A DNA stretch of 64,000 bases from Mya arenaria (GCF_026914265.1 NC_069135.1:4481001-4545000), one strand, 5' to 3'. Shown: positions 11,990-24,209, numbered from the stretch's first letter. Numbers and translations: made by a program. The notes: generated by a model not told the origin, from the letters alone.

Positions 11990-12670
11990 CATGCCTTTCA
12001 CACAGACAACATGGCGGGGATTATGTTCCATCATCAGCCCAGTCTCATCAATGTTCCAGATTAATTCAGGATGATTGTCAAGATCATGCTTCTTCATCAC
12101 CTTTTCCAGCTCTGCAAAGTACTACTTGATTGTTTCCTCTGACGTTCACTTTTCTCTGAGCACTGAGAGCTTTTGCAACTTAGCTAAGGTTACATCAGGG
12201 TTTCTTCGCTTGAAGCCAGTATACCACGAAGAAGCAAACTGTGGGTCGCTCTGCTTCTTCCGGTGAAGTGTTATTGCCCTTTCGATGGCTAGGCTAAGCA
12301 GCTCTGACTGGGTGTAACCGTATCCAAAGCTTGCCATTTATGTTAAGTGTTCAACTAACTGTCCCTCCTTCTTAGCAATAAATGAGGGTGGCTGACCACA
12401 GCTTGGTAAATTCTTATGTTCATTGGTCACTGGCTGCAATCCAAGGGTTCTATCACGCAGAGTTGACTCTGGATGCCCATACAGTACGGCTGACTTGTAC
12501 ACAGATATCCCTGATTCAGCAACCTCCTTGTATGCTTTTGCTATAAGTCCTGTGTCATACTGCCACTTCTTATTCACAGCCTTGCCAATGGTAGGTAACT
12601 GAAATGAAAGACATTTTTTTTTTTTAATTTGGGTCACAATTGATTTCAATATTGGTTTAGTTTTATTCAA
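11990..12670 (-). pseudogene. pogo/Tigger-like transposase, broken N-terminal part
   Basis: Minus strand. After an acceptor-like TTTCAG at about 12600, the frame reads WQYDTGLIAKAYKEVAESGI and YGHPESTLRDRTLG, the psq-type helix-turn-helix of pogo-group transposases. A TAA at 12338-12340 interrupts it. It continues in frame as MASFGYGYTQSELLSLAIE and SWYTGFKRRNPDVTLAKLQK, matching the CENP-B-type DNA-binding domain, until a stop at 12146-12148. Beyond that stop the same strand reads YFAELEKVMKKHDL and LIWNIDETGLMMEHNPRHVV. NIDETG carries the first catalytic Asp of the DDE_1 nuclease. A further stop lies just before YFAEL, and the rest of the nuclease is absent. A plain DNA transposon relic. 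Confidence 0.75.
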
Positions 12671-13882
12671 ACTAAATCAGAAGTTTAGTCAAGTAGCGTT
12701 GTTGCCAAACAAGAAAACCTGCCAAACAGCGCGTGGGCATGTCGCCCAGTAGTCTAAAATATTAGACGTGTTATACGGGATTCTTCCAATCCCTAACGTC
12801 TAAACGGGAATGTGCAAAAAACGGGGGTGTTTTGAAAAATATTGAAATTGTACTCAGAGAAGTATTCTATGTTTGAAATAGATAATATAGGTTGATTATG
12901 ATATTTCTTCATTTAATTGCAAAGTTATTTTGCACATAACAAGCATAAAATGCATTCAAACACAAGATTTACCTTTTCCATCAAACGAAACTTGACTGAC
13001 ACAGGCAACAATTATGCAAATTACACTTGTATAAAATACGGCTCCCAACGGTAAGTAACGGTACCCATTCTGCGTTCTTAAATTTGAACAGTAACGAGTT
13101 TCGATAGTGTTGTAGTTAGTTATTTCGATTTTAAAATTCAGTTGAGATACGTATAACTAAAATAAAATGGTTTAAACTTTTACCATGATAAGGTACACGA
13201 ACTAACAAACGAAAAATAGGTATCTTGTACATATTTTATTTGCATAAAAACGACTTTAAAAAATATACTGTAAATGGTGAAAGAAAAATAGAAAAAGTAT
13301 CACGCATACCCAAAATACACGCAGTGAGCGCGAGTTTTCGACAAGAAAATAAACAGAAAACATTATTTATTTAGAAATTTCGTCTTGGTAGCCATAATAT
13401 AAATAACATTATACAGTAAACACAAACAATGGTAAATACACAGTTACTGATCAAAATATGAAATAGCCAACAGAAAATCAAACAACCTGGGAATAAACTA
13501 CAGATTTAAGATATTTAAAAAAAGTAAAATAATCGTAGATTGAATAGTTAAAATGTATCGTTCAATATATGTTCATTTTGTCAAATCATCGGAACATATT
13601 CGTGAAAAAATGAATTTGTTAACTTTAACTCTTTAATCTGTAAGTAGAAACTAGTCGGGATAGTTCACCTATTTTTAATAACTTGCCGAAAAAGAAACAA
13701 AAGTAACTGAAGATGCTTTAATGGTGTGGTGTATATAACCCATTATTTATGAAAACATTTTACACACGTATTAAGAGCTCTATAGGTTTGAGTTTATAAA
13801 ACGTTCAGCACAAGTCATTATTTGAAATAATATGAGCGCATTTATAAATGTTTCTGAATTTCGTCAGCCTGTATTGCCATTA
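12671..13882. other. gap downstream of the DUF6589 gene
   Basis: AT-rich sequence with no gene, no clear terminal inverted repeat and no clear polyadenylation signal that I can tie to the DUF6589 gene. If the DUF6589/RecQ pair is mobile, its left end should lie here or further left. Confidence 0.35.
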
Positions 13883-16800
13883 TCAATGAGCAACTCTTCG
13901 GGCCCTGTCAAGCTTCTTCGATAATTTTGTCACTCTTTCTTGTAGTCTTGTGTAGCTAACAGAGCGCTCTGACGTGAATTTTGGGAAAGCGGAATGGTGG
14001 CGACCGCTAATTTTTCTGGTCAAGTTTTCAGGGCCCAGCAACTGCACAAAGTATTGCATGTCATCCCTTCTATTCAGCCCCTTTTGTGTGTGATGGGCGG
14101 CCTTATGGGCATCCAACAGCTCTTTATAAACATCGTCCAAGACGACCCCAACTCCACCAGCAAGTTTCCCATGCCGTTGTAACGTGAGTGGAGTAGTGTG
14201 TGGTCCAACTGATCGAATGCTCTCTGAACATAAAATGAAAATGAAGACCGTTAAGAATATGAATAATTTCAATATAAGGACTTAACAATTGTAAATTCTT
14301 ATTTGTGAAATACACATATTTACCTTTAAACTCCCTGTTTAAGAACTCGTTAACCAAGTCAGCTTCATCGTTGGAAGCATGCCCTCCTCTTATATTAACT
14401 GTCCTATTCCAGATTAGATCTTGTTGCAGTCGAGGCGGTAGAAACCCATTCACACCTGAATTATTTTGTTAGAAAAGAAAACAATTTTTTTTTAAATATT
14501 AGCAAATATAGTACATAACAAAGTAAAGTCATTCCATTCAGTGTGCGTGGGGGGGGGGGTTCATATGCGCATAAACTTACCAGCAATTAATCGGTGGGCA
14601 AGAATGAAGTACTTTGGATGATTTCTTTGAAGAAATTGCAGTAGATCTTGTTTCCAATATACTATCATCATTGGCCCGTCATTGTTTCTAACCGCGTCTC
14701 TTCTGATCAAATCATTCAAGCCACTCCACATCAGGTATTTCGAATATTCGAATTTCCTATCAACTGCCTGAAATGACCTTTCTGATTTCCCGGTCTTTGA
14801 GCAGAATTTGCTGCAGAACCACGGCTCATCTATAAACAAAATAGTCACTGAAGATTGAATATGTTTAATTACCAAATGAGAACACATGTGTTTTATTACG
14901 AACTCGCCTTAAACAAATACAAGCATTTTATAATTATAAAGTAGCTTTCGAACGTGAACACACCTTCCGCTGGTAACTGGCCTTTCTTCAGTCCTACGCA
15001 ATTGATGTGAAACCATCTTCCCCTCTTGCAGTCTGTATTTGTGCACTCTATCATGATACCTTTTTGGTTCGACTTACATGTGCAGAACTGTGTAGCAAAC
15101 TGAAAAAAAAAATGCTGTCGACTTGAAATCACCATTTCGCATAGAAATATTCCTAATATATCATAATTATATTTTCTTCATATATAACCATCACTTACCG
15201 TTCTACAATCAGAGCTGCAAAACCACTCGTCTGGAAGGTCATCCTCATCAAGTCCGCAGCAATCTGTATGGAACCATCCACCATTCTTACATTCGGAATT
15301 TTCACACTCGATCATGGGGATGTCCTCGTCAATATCTTAAAACAACGATGGTGTATCAAGTTGTAATTTATTCTGCACAATATGAACTTCGCTTCCAAAT
15401 AATACATTATTCAGGACTTTGTAAAATACGAATACCGACCTTGTCCACAAAAGCAATGCATCTCACTTCCGGCATTTTCTAAAGTCACTTCATTCCATAT
15501 GCTGTCCACAATTTCTTCAGACACCCGATTCAAGGCTATCTCGGCGTCTTCAATAGTGTCCTCCTCCATGTCGTCGATCCCTAGCAGATCCATTGCAAAC
15601 AGAACCACGTATCCTTCTGTCACGAATCTGACATAAAGAATGAGATATTAGGACATTCAATTGATTATTTTTTTTTTAATTTAAAGTACATAGAGTCAAA
15701 ATAAGGAATGAGGTTAGTTACAAGAATATGTGTGTCTATCTAAAGATAAATATTTTTTTAATCAAATATGGAACTGTTTTATTATTTTAACTCACTTCAG
15801 AAATTCAGCTACGTAGTTAAATGTCTCTGACACGTGTTTTGAAACGGACCTCTGATTGAACACGTTTTTCAAGTGAAACAGTGTTCCTTTATCACGCGCG
15901 CTTTTCCCATCAAACAATTTGTCCATTGTGTCCTGAAAGTATAAGCCAAGAAGCAGTAAATAAAAAATGTACAATTTATCCAAAAATACGATTTTCATTT
16001 TAAGTATTCTGCTTTAATTTACCTGCATCAACAACATTCTTTTATGGAATTCCTGGGCGCCCGGTTCAAGTCCCTGAAGTTTTCCAACAGCTGTTGTGGC
16101 ATTGGCCCTCGCATTCTGGGCGTCAAGATGCCTTTCACAAGACAGAGCATCCCCCCATGTAATAAGCGTGTGCACTTGATCTTCATGCTGAGGAACATAG
16201 TTGTGCAGGGTGTCTAGTATTTCTATCACACCGGCAGTTGAAGATGGGTTCGCATCTATAACACCTATGTTGAACTGATAAGAAATAAAATATTATATTA
16301 TAATCACTTTTTAAATCGCACGAGGTTTAACTTAACCATTTAATTAAAACTTCTAGAAATACTTACCATCTCGCTTTTTTGTGAGCTCTCTCTGGTGAAA
16401 TGATGCTGAAAGGAGGTGCACGGGTAATGCGCGACACTCCGAAAGGCTGCCAAATGACCGACAAGGATTCGCTGCACCATGTTGACAAGTCTCTCCCTGA
16501 CTGCATGTCGTTCTTTGTCATTTAAAAGGTACTTCTCAATGTCTATACTTTCAGCCGGTTCTACTTTCTTGTTATCAAACTGAGTTGTTTGTATTCTATT
16601 CTTGACTGCATATGCCAAAGCCCAACATTTATATTTATTTCCATGATTTCTTGTTTGATGTCTAGCCTTCACTTGTTTTCCAACGTTGTCCCAGCATAAT
16701 GTATAACCTAAAATCATTGTGTAACATTATATTTAATTACTTTATTTTAGAGACTTTTGTTAAATAGATATTGATATTTCACATGAGTATGGTCAACTTT

Positions 16801-19800
16801 TAATAAACAAAGAATTAAACTATTCTTTAACCAAAAAAACTGTGGAATTGGGAAATGTAACAGCAAATACACAGAGAGCTTGAATACCTTTTGGTACGGT
16901 GTCGTCACCATACAATATGGTAGGCTCTTCGGACTCCCGCTCCGAACTTTGAACATCATCATCATCATAATCATCCATGGCATCTTCCCACTCAGAACTT
17001 TCCTCTGGCTCAGATTCCAGCTGCGAGAAACTGCTCGTTGAAAATGAAGAGGGGTCGTCCTCAGTCTCATCCGACTGACTTACAGCCGGTGAATTAGCAG
17101 GTGGGCTGTCAGGTGTTCTGAACACATGTCTCTGCAAAGAAAATATTCCATTAATATAATATATTAAGACTTGACAAATAAATATTTTGAAATAAAACTC
17201 CGCTTGTAAGAAACTACATGGCTTAAGTAATGCATGTACAAACAAACATAGTAAAATATAAATCCTTATCTGACTAACGCATTTCAGTAGCTGTGCTTAG
17301 CGAGCTTTGCAAAAAGGCTATTACCTTGAGATCGTTCTTCCACGAGAGAAGTTCTGCATCGAATGATGCTCGTAGCTTGTCAAGCGTTGCAAACATGCTC
17401 CATTCGCCAACACATATTCCCATGTGATTGAATATGTTAAACAACTGCAATGGGAACAGTCGTATTATTACATTCTCGTTGTTATTTCGTTTCAACATAT
17501 GCAATACACTTGAGGTATTTCCTTCTCAATTGTTTGTTTTTAAACCTGAATATTGTAACATCATTCAATGAATGTCGAGTGGAAATTCTACATACACGTG
17601 AGATGAAGAGACATATTTTGAAGGAGACTTTATATGAAGTTTTAACACAGATTTTTTTCCTCTTCTTAAAATTATTCACATGCCAGTTTATATTCATTTG
17701 ATTATACGTACTGACATTTTATATAAGACTCACCGATCTTTTGCAGCCAGAACGCCACATCTGCACGGCATTCATTTTCATCAACAGGGAAGCAAGCTTG
17801 GGTTTATTTTGATATGCTATCATAGACATGATTGTACCGATGACTGGAACCAGTGAAACGTTGCCTTTTCCCCTATAAGTAATAAACGTTGTAAGTGTAA
17901 TCATCCTCGCAAACGGTTGTTAATAATATTTATTTCTCATATACGCAGAAACCAAGGGTAGGCGTAAAAGGGTGTGTGGCACAATTCCCCATATAGTTTT
18001 CGAAATGGTTCTTTTTAGCCTATTTTATTACTTTATCGTCCGGTACAGACATTAAAGTAAACATTTTAGACGATTTACGTGAATTAAAATTGTCACTGAT
18101 CACCGTTATAAAAAAACATGGAATCTACGTACCGTTTGAGTTCTTTCTCTCTGGTAGTGAGTGAAGATACGATTGCGTCGTACAGGAATGGTGCGTGTGA
18201 TTCAAAGGCTGTCAACATCTGAGCAAAGTTCATATCTTTAAATCCTGATACACTGACTGATTGTTTCACGGGAAGGGCTACATCCTTCAGCATCTGTTTC
18301 ACATCCATTCTTATCTTTCTTCTAAGCACCTTTCTCAGTGATTTCAAAGCCACTTTGGATTTTGACATGTAGTGCCTAAAGCCCTTGTCATACTTGTATG
18401 TCGCAAAGTACCTTGCGCCAGTTGTGAGATGTTCTCTTTTCTGTTAAAACGATTATAAAATCAAAATATTAGTACTTCGATAAATATCTCCATTTTTATA
18501 CACTTCATTGATTGTGTGTGCTCAGAATTACATTTCCTAATGAACAATGTAAGTATTTTATGGTAAAATTAATTTGGAGGGTTTTGAAATCATTTCCCTG
18601 GTTTTAAAGCTGAAAATTCTTATAACATAATTAAAAAAAATTATCTACAAATAAAAATAAAATTTTGGATTTAATGGAATGAAGTTTAGGAAGTGCAAAA
18701 TAAACTGACAATTAAACCTCTCGCCTACAATGACTCGTGCATATGGTTAACTAAAATGTTACGCCTTTTGTTGAACCGCGTTACTATTCAATTTAAGAGT
18801 GAACATCAAAGACAATGTTTGGGGGTAAATCAACATTATTTGAAGGCTTTCCAGTCGCAACTATTATAGTTCTAACACTGATGATGTGCCACAATTTGTT
18901 CCGTCAATATTGCTTTTTCAAAAACATAAGCGAGTCCGTATAAAAGGTCACTTTGGTATTAACCAAATACTCTAAAATGCATAGATTGAGCGAAATAAAT
19001 GGATATTATCAGTCTCTATTTTTTTTCGTAGCTAAGAATTATACGTTAAAAGACAGGTATAAGTGTCCCGACCGAAAGCAACGGCCGGGCGACTGATAAG
19101 CCCCGCCTTTATCGCTGATTGGCAAGTATCCAGCCAGTTTGACTGACAGACCATGTCATAATCGGCTTCCAATCATGCGAGACAATATTGTATGTGCCAT
19201 CCCTTCTTGAATCATTAAAGTGACTGTACTCCGTATGATGAAAGAGCGATAGAAAAAGAAAATTGTCGAAAACTGACATAATCTTGTTATCCATGTGTAC
19301 AATGCATTAAAACTTACTTACTGTAGTACCACATAGCTTACAATTAATTAATTTTTCGCAGTGTTTTTCTATTTTTCCATTAAAAAAGAATACTGGGTAT
19401 ACCGCAGTGTTTTCGTATTTTTTCCATTAAAAAAGAATACTGGGTATGTCTACTCCTTCCTTATGGGTGATTGGCTAGTCGATGTTATCACGTGATATTA
19501 AAGAGTTAGGTGTATAGCTTAATTATATCACCCGTTTACAGTAAGCCTTCGTAGCTAAGTCGCAAAAGCACTGGACTGCAAATTTGGAGACACCGGTTCG
19601 AATCCGATTTTCGTCAAAAAAAAATAATAATAATTTTGGTGTTCATTTTTACAATTATGATATCAACAAGTAAAACATTAAATAATTGTCCTGAGATTCG
19701 TTACAGAAAAAATTGTTTTGTGCCAATCTGGTGTACAGTCCCTTTAACTAATTCTTATCTTTAGAATTATGTTTGGTTTCATTACAATTATTGTAACAAA

Positions 19801-20833
19801 TATAAATTCACACCTGAAAGTCTTCGCTAATGTCCAGGTACTGCATTGCAAACCACTTATATTTTGATATGGCAGAAATGAACAACACCTAAATAACTTA
19901 TCCAAAATAAAAATGGTTTTAGTAACCCATAGTACATTTTACAAAACCAAGAGCGTGTCCCTTTAAACTTATTCAGCCGCGTCTTTGATGTCTTACATAA
20001 ACATTCGCCTGGTAGTTGTCTGTCATAAATGGGTCAAACCTACTGTATATTTATGGCAGAGTGCCAAAGCTAGATACAGGACAATGGAAGATGAAAGAAG
20101 CCGCAGATATAGTTCCGTGTGTACTTTATCCGATTGTCAGATGGATGATTGGGGGTATTCAATAATAATTTATAACAAAATATAGGTTGATGCAAAATCG
20201 TTTGTTTAAATAACTAAACTGAAAAAGATAAGCTATACATTTCTGCGCTTTACTAACCAGTAAATTTGTATAACTGTTATTGAAAATAATTAAACATTTG
20301 TAAAGGCTTTATTTTCACTTTCTATCTCTATAGTCGAATGAATTTAATATAATTATGCATTGAAAAAGGTCTTCAATGTTCGTAGCGACCATGGGTGATG
20401 ATTTTAATTGAACAGAAACTTCATGGAAAGTATTATACGCACATGTTTCTATTTATACTACATGTTCAGTTTTAGAAAATACCTTTGACTTCGGTGTGGA
20501 CGACAATCGGGGTCTCTTAGGCGTGTATGGCGTCCCAATGGGCGATGCCGATAGAGTAATCCGTCTCCTTTTAAGGCCAATATAGGAGGTCTCATCAGTC
20601 TTGCTGAACAGTTTTTCTTTAGCCTTAACACCAACACTTGCCGTCTTCAACAGTTTTTCACACTCATTACACACAAAACGCGATTCTGAACGTTTTTCAG
20701 ATTTTGGTGTGATATCAACGTTCAAAAGTATGTCTTTTATTGCACTTGTTGAAATATCTTGATTAATCAAATAGCGGCGTTTGAATCCACTTTGCTTTGA
20801 TTCAAAGCTCTTATTACAATTAGCACACTGCAT
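13883..20833 (-). CDS. DUF6589 protein with two PHD fingers, 14 exons, intact
   Basis: Exons: 20483-20833, 18133-18440, 17734-17872, 17325-17444, 16888-17131, 16367-16707, 16023-16274, 15796-15932, 15440-15627, 15199-15335, 14964-15099, 14581-14829, 14324-14455, 13883-14223. All introns have GT/AG ends and every junction keeps frame: 3,075 nt, about 1,024 residues. An N-terminal zinc-type CxxC pair (C3/C6, C55/C58) leads, with an acidic Ser-rich linker at 307-387. The DUF6589 core has CWDNVGKQVKARHQTR (D394), ITWGDALSCERHLDAQNARA (D543) and GLEPGAQEFHKRMLL. PHD finger 1 spans C689-C737 and PHD finger 2 spans C745-C794; both are C4HC3. The C-terminal block holds SNDEADLVNEF (E904). DUF6589 has no assigned function. 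PHD fingers read histone H3 tails, so chromatin binding is likely. The D, D and E motifs may form an RNase H-like site (inference). Intron 1 holds a SINE. Divergent from the RecQ-like gene. Confidence 0.9.
19357..19450. repeat. tandem duplication of about 46 bp
   Basis: Two adjacent near-copies beginning CGCAGTGTTTT and ending AAAAAAGAATACTGGGTAT, within intron 1 of the DUF6589 gene. Confidence 0.6.
19548..19640 (+). repeat. tRNA-derived SINE fragment
   Basis: CTTCGTAGCTAAGTCGCAAA supplies a degenerate A-box, and GGTTCGAATCC is a perfect B-box. The middle, CTGGACTGCAAATTTGG, resembles a tRNA-Cys anticodon arm (GCA). An A-rich tail with TAA repeats follows. The acceptor stem does not pair, so this is a SINE or tRNA pseudogene rather than a working tRNA gene. 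Confidence 0.6.
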
Positions 20834-21021
20834 CTTATTCCATTAAAATATCATAACATTTGTCAGTTTTGTCCCCGAAAACGAGGCATGCATCATCACC
20901 GCTCGACTTCCCGCGAAATTTTCGGGGCACGCGAAACTTTTCGGGACCCTTTGATCTTTCACAGAGCGCGTGGTACATCTGAGTGCGCAATTAATTATTG
21001 TTCTATAGGTTATTGGTGATA
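20834..21021. promoter_or_regulatory. 188-bp bidirectional promoter gap
   Basis: Lies between the two start codons of the DUF6589 gene (-) and the RecQ-like gene (+). It is more GC-rich than its surroundings. It holds two adjacent 18-bp near-repeats, 20913-20930 (GCGAAATTTTCGGGGCAC) and 20931-20948 (GCGAAACTTTTCGGGACC), and an E2F-like palindrome TTCCCGCGAAA at 20908-20918. E2F sites drive S-phase genes, including DNA-replication helicases. Shared control of the two genes is inferred from the spacing. Confidence 0.6.
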
Positions 21022-21683
21022 ATGGATGTTTCAAAATTATTCGGTGAAGTTAAAAAGAAATATGGATTGCAATTCGATCTTAAAGAGCATCAAATTGATA
21101 CTATAACTGCATTGTTGGATAAGAATGATGTTTCGTGTGTGCTTCCGACCGGCTACGGAAAAAGTTTGTGCTATGTGCTGCCACCACTGCTTTTGGATGA
21201 GGTATGTATGTTAATAATAACATCAAATTATGACATTTCTTTAAGCAATTCTTTTGCGTGTTTTAAACTATCTGAAACAAACAACCTAATTATATTATCA
21301 CGTGCATGAGATGTAAGAAGTTGATTTATTATTATTGGTTTGATTAGATCAGTCGACCAATGAATTCAATGCCATTCAAAGTGATCCACCGACCCCCCCC
21401 CCCCCCCCAAAAAAAAAAAAAAAAAAATGAAAAAAATAAAAAAAAAAATAAATAAATAAATAAATAAAAAATAATAGAAATAAATTAATTAATGTACTCC
21501 ATCAAGTCTTTTTGTTCCGTTTAGGTTGATGACACAGTGGAGCGGCATATTGCCCTGGTTATATCACCATTACTGAGTTTGATATCTGATCAAAAGGCAC
21601 ATCTGGACAAGTTTGGAATAAAAAGTATGATGGCGTCACATGAACATCAGATCAACCTTTCGGGTAAGTTACATAGAACCCGC

Positions 21684-21725
<42 letters not shown>

Positions 21726-23581
21726 TTATATGTAGTATATAGTTTATATTATTTATATATTTTATATATTATAAATTGTCTTGTATTGTAAAGTGTTATC
21801 ATAGAATAAAGCAGTATTGCTATTTTTAATAATTCAATATGTTTCTTCAGAGATTGGTAACACATCGCTGATATTTACTACACCTGAAACACTACAAACG
21901 TCCGCCTTCAGGAAAATTCTTGCAGCGAAGGATTTTCAGAAGAGACTTTGTCTGCTTGCGTGTGACGAGGCACACTGTGTGTCCGAATGGTAGGCTATTT
22001 TAGATATTTATTTTTATAATTCGAAATCTTAAGTGTAAATGTTTCTATTTGAAAAAAAATAAAATAATATTTTTTTTGTTACATTCGGTTGATACTACTA
22101 GGCGTACGACACATTTGAAATTTATACATACACGTATATATTTATCGCTAAAATTACATTTCATCAGGGGAGAATCATTCCGGCCTGAATATCGACATAT
22201 ATCCTCGGTACGCAGTATTGTTGACGTTCCTTTTCTTGCTGCTACGGCAACGGCGACGCAGAGAGTTCAAGATGATATAAAGGAACATCTACTACTGGCA
22301 GATGATCTTGTGACTGTCGCTGTTGTCCCTGATAGGTACATCTAACAATCCATATTAACAAACGTAGTAATGATATATTTGACTTATAGTATCATGAAGA
22401 ATAGTATTGTCTGTTCGTGTTAGTATTTTGCAAAAAAAAAAATGCTATTGGTATCCAAAGTGAAAATATAAATGTATTATATATTCTTAAAATTCACAAC
22501 ATACAAAGCAGTTCTTACACCTGAATAAACATAGTTGTTAAGCCCATGGTTGTGCCGAGTCCTGTGTAATATCAGTGTATTCGCCAGGTTTTAACTTGTA
22601 AACCAATGTTTTTACACATTTCTTCCATTTACAGACCCAGTATCTTTCTGACAGTTGAAAAATGCAGTGCTGACAATGAAAAAGAACTTCAATGGCTCCT
22701 GGACCTCTTAAAGGAAACTGACTTCAAGACCAAAACTGTTGTGTTTTGCAGGTAAATGTTCAGTAAGAACACAGCGTTTGCATATGTATGAGTTAAGATT
22801 GTTGTAAAATGGTTCAATACATACCGTGAAACATAACCATCATGGCTTTAGAATTATTTTTTTGAAAAATGTTTTTACAGTCAGATCTCGATATGCCGAT
22901 GTTTTATTTGCCTTAACCTGTTAAATATTTTGATAAAAGAACATGTTACGTGCTTTATTGGAAATAAATCACATATATATATATATTATTTTCCAAAGGT
23001 CCTACAATGCGGTGTCTTTGGTGTGGTCACATATAGTGGACAGTTTCAACATTCATCCATCAAATTCTCAGCTGCTAAAGGTGGAGATGTTCCATGCTTC
23101 AACTGACAGCATAAAAAAAGAAATGATCATTGACAGTTTCAAAAGCCCAGAGTCATACGTGAGGGTCCTGGTGTCTACTGTGGCTTTTGGCATGGGAATG
23201 TCAGTCCCGGACATCAACTTGGTGGTACACTGGGGCGCCCCGCACAATGCCCTTTCATACTGGCAAGAGGTTGGAAGGGCCGGGAGACTTGGCCAAAATG
23301 CCATAGCAGTTATGATGGCATTCCCAAGGTCACTGATGAAAACACTGACTTCCGAAGATGTACGCGAATGTGTTAAGGGAGATGTCTGCATCCGTAAAAC
23401 TATTTTGACCCGACTACTTGTAGACGGAATGGAACAAAAAGACATACCGACGACAACGCCGTGTGTCAGTTTAAGCTGTGAAAAATGCTTTTGTGAAGCT
23501 TGTCTTTGTTGCTCGGTTTGTCTTGAAGCATGCACATGTGTGGGAAAGATGAGCTCTCTGGAGAAACTTAGACTTCTGTAG
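21022..23581 (+). CDS. short RecQ-like DNA helicase, 6 exons, intact
   Basis: Exons: 21022-21201, 21525-21663, 21851-21989, 22168-22335, 22635-22751, 22999-23581. All borders are GT/AG and in phase, giving 441 residues. The ATG at 21022 is chosen because it begins MDVSKLFGEVKKKYGL, the usual RecQ helix before the Q-motif. Helicase motifs in order: Walker A PTGYGKS (42-48), motif II DEAH (145-148, in DEAHCVSEW), RecQ aromatic-loop region WGESFRPEYRH (153-163), motif III FLAATATATQ (175-184), motif V STVAFGMGM (307-315), motif VI QEVGRAGRLG (337-346; the usual form is GRAGRDG). RecQ enzymes unwind DNA 3' to 5' using ATP. The RQC and HRDC domains are absent; instead the tail (403-428) packs ten cysteines. 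It matches a multi-copy short RecQ family of invertebrates, not BLM or WRN. Divergently paired with the DUF6589 gene. Confidence 0.9.
21391..21486. repeat. poly-C/poly-A and AAAT microsatellite in intron 1
   Basis: A run of C, then a long run of A, then AAAT units, between RecQ-like exons 1 and 2. Low complexity. Confidence 0.7.
21683..21722. repeat. CA microsatellite in intron 2
   Basis: About 20 CA units directly after the donor of RecQ-like exon 2. The open frame it creates is not coding. Confidence 0.85.
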
Positions 23582-23776
23582 TGCTTAAATGTTAAACTTG
23601 TTGTCTTTCAAAGCTGTACTTGATATCTATGTGGCGTTACTACATTGACGCATTTTTCAACACGAACGCACTTAAATATGTTGATATTTTAGAAAAGCTA
23701 TTTTCACTTCTTCTGTTTGACTTTTTAAATAATTATTATCAATGTGAAACATATCTTACTGGACAGGTTAAACGAG

Positions 23777-23782
23777 AATAAA
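23777..23782 (+). other. polyadenylation signal for the RecQ-like gene
   Basis: AATAAA about 195 bp after the stop codon; the first canonical signal downstream. Confidence 0.45.
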
Positions 23783-24047
23783 AAAGTAAAACAAATTATA
23801 TAGTTGCTTGTTTTCAAGTCTAGTCCTGTTTCAAATCTAATGTTATTTGGTTACCGGAGGACCCGGAAAATGAACACGCGATACAGCACTGTTTAAACGG
23901 TTAACTGCAGCCGAGCAGGTGCCCTTCATGTATATATCGATGTGTTTTGACAGCAAGAAATGAAAAAAACACGTCAAACTCATAATTATTCGAAGGATAC
24001 GACATTTTTGTGTACGGAACTAATATAAAATAACATAATCTGGTAAT

Positions 24048-24209
24048 ATTTCTTGTTTATATGATATTTTTTAGATGTTAAATGCTTTAACCCGGAATCC
24101 TGATCGGAACAACTACCCACTTTTGATACTTAACAATTTGTACGTGAAGGATTTGCCATATAAAAAAAAAAAAAAAATCCGTGAACGTACAATTATTTGG
24201 ACTAGTCGC
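24048..24209 (+). repeat. dispersed repeat R1, copy 1
   Basis: About 160 bp, matching 41053-41208 in the opposite orientation along nearly its whole length. Shared blocks include GGAATCCTGATCGGAACAAC (one mismatch in copy 2), AACTACCCACTTTTGATACT, TTTGTACGTGAAGGATTTGC and GTACAATTATTTGGACTAG. It contains an internal inverted repeat (AATTTGTACGT against ACGTACAATT). This copy has gained a run of A. No coding content. It sits downstream of the RecQ-like gene. Confidence 0.75.

Noticed and set aside
19548-19625. Possible tRNA-Cys gene
   Set aside because: B-box and anticodon-like loop are present, but the acceptor stem does not pair and an A-rich tail follows; called a SINE fragment.
23068-23535. 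155-codon minus-strand frame
   Set aside because: Antisense of RecQ-like exon 6.
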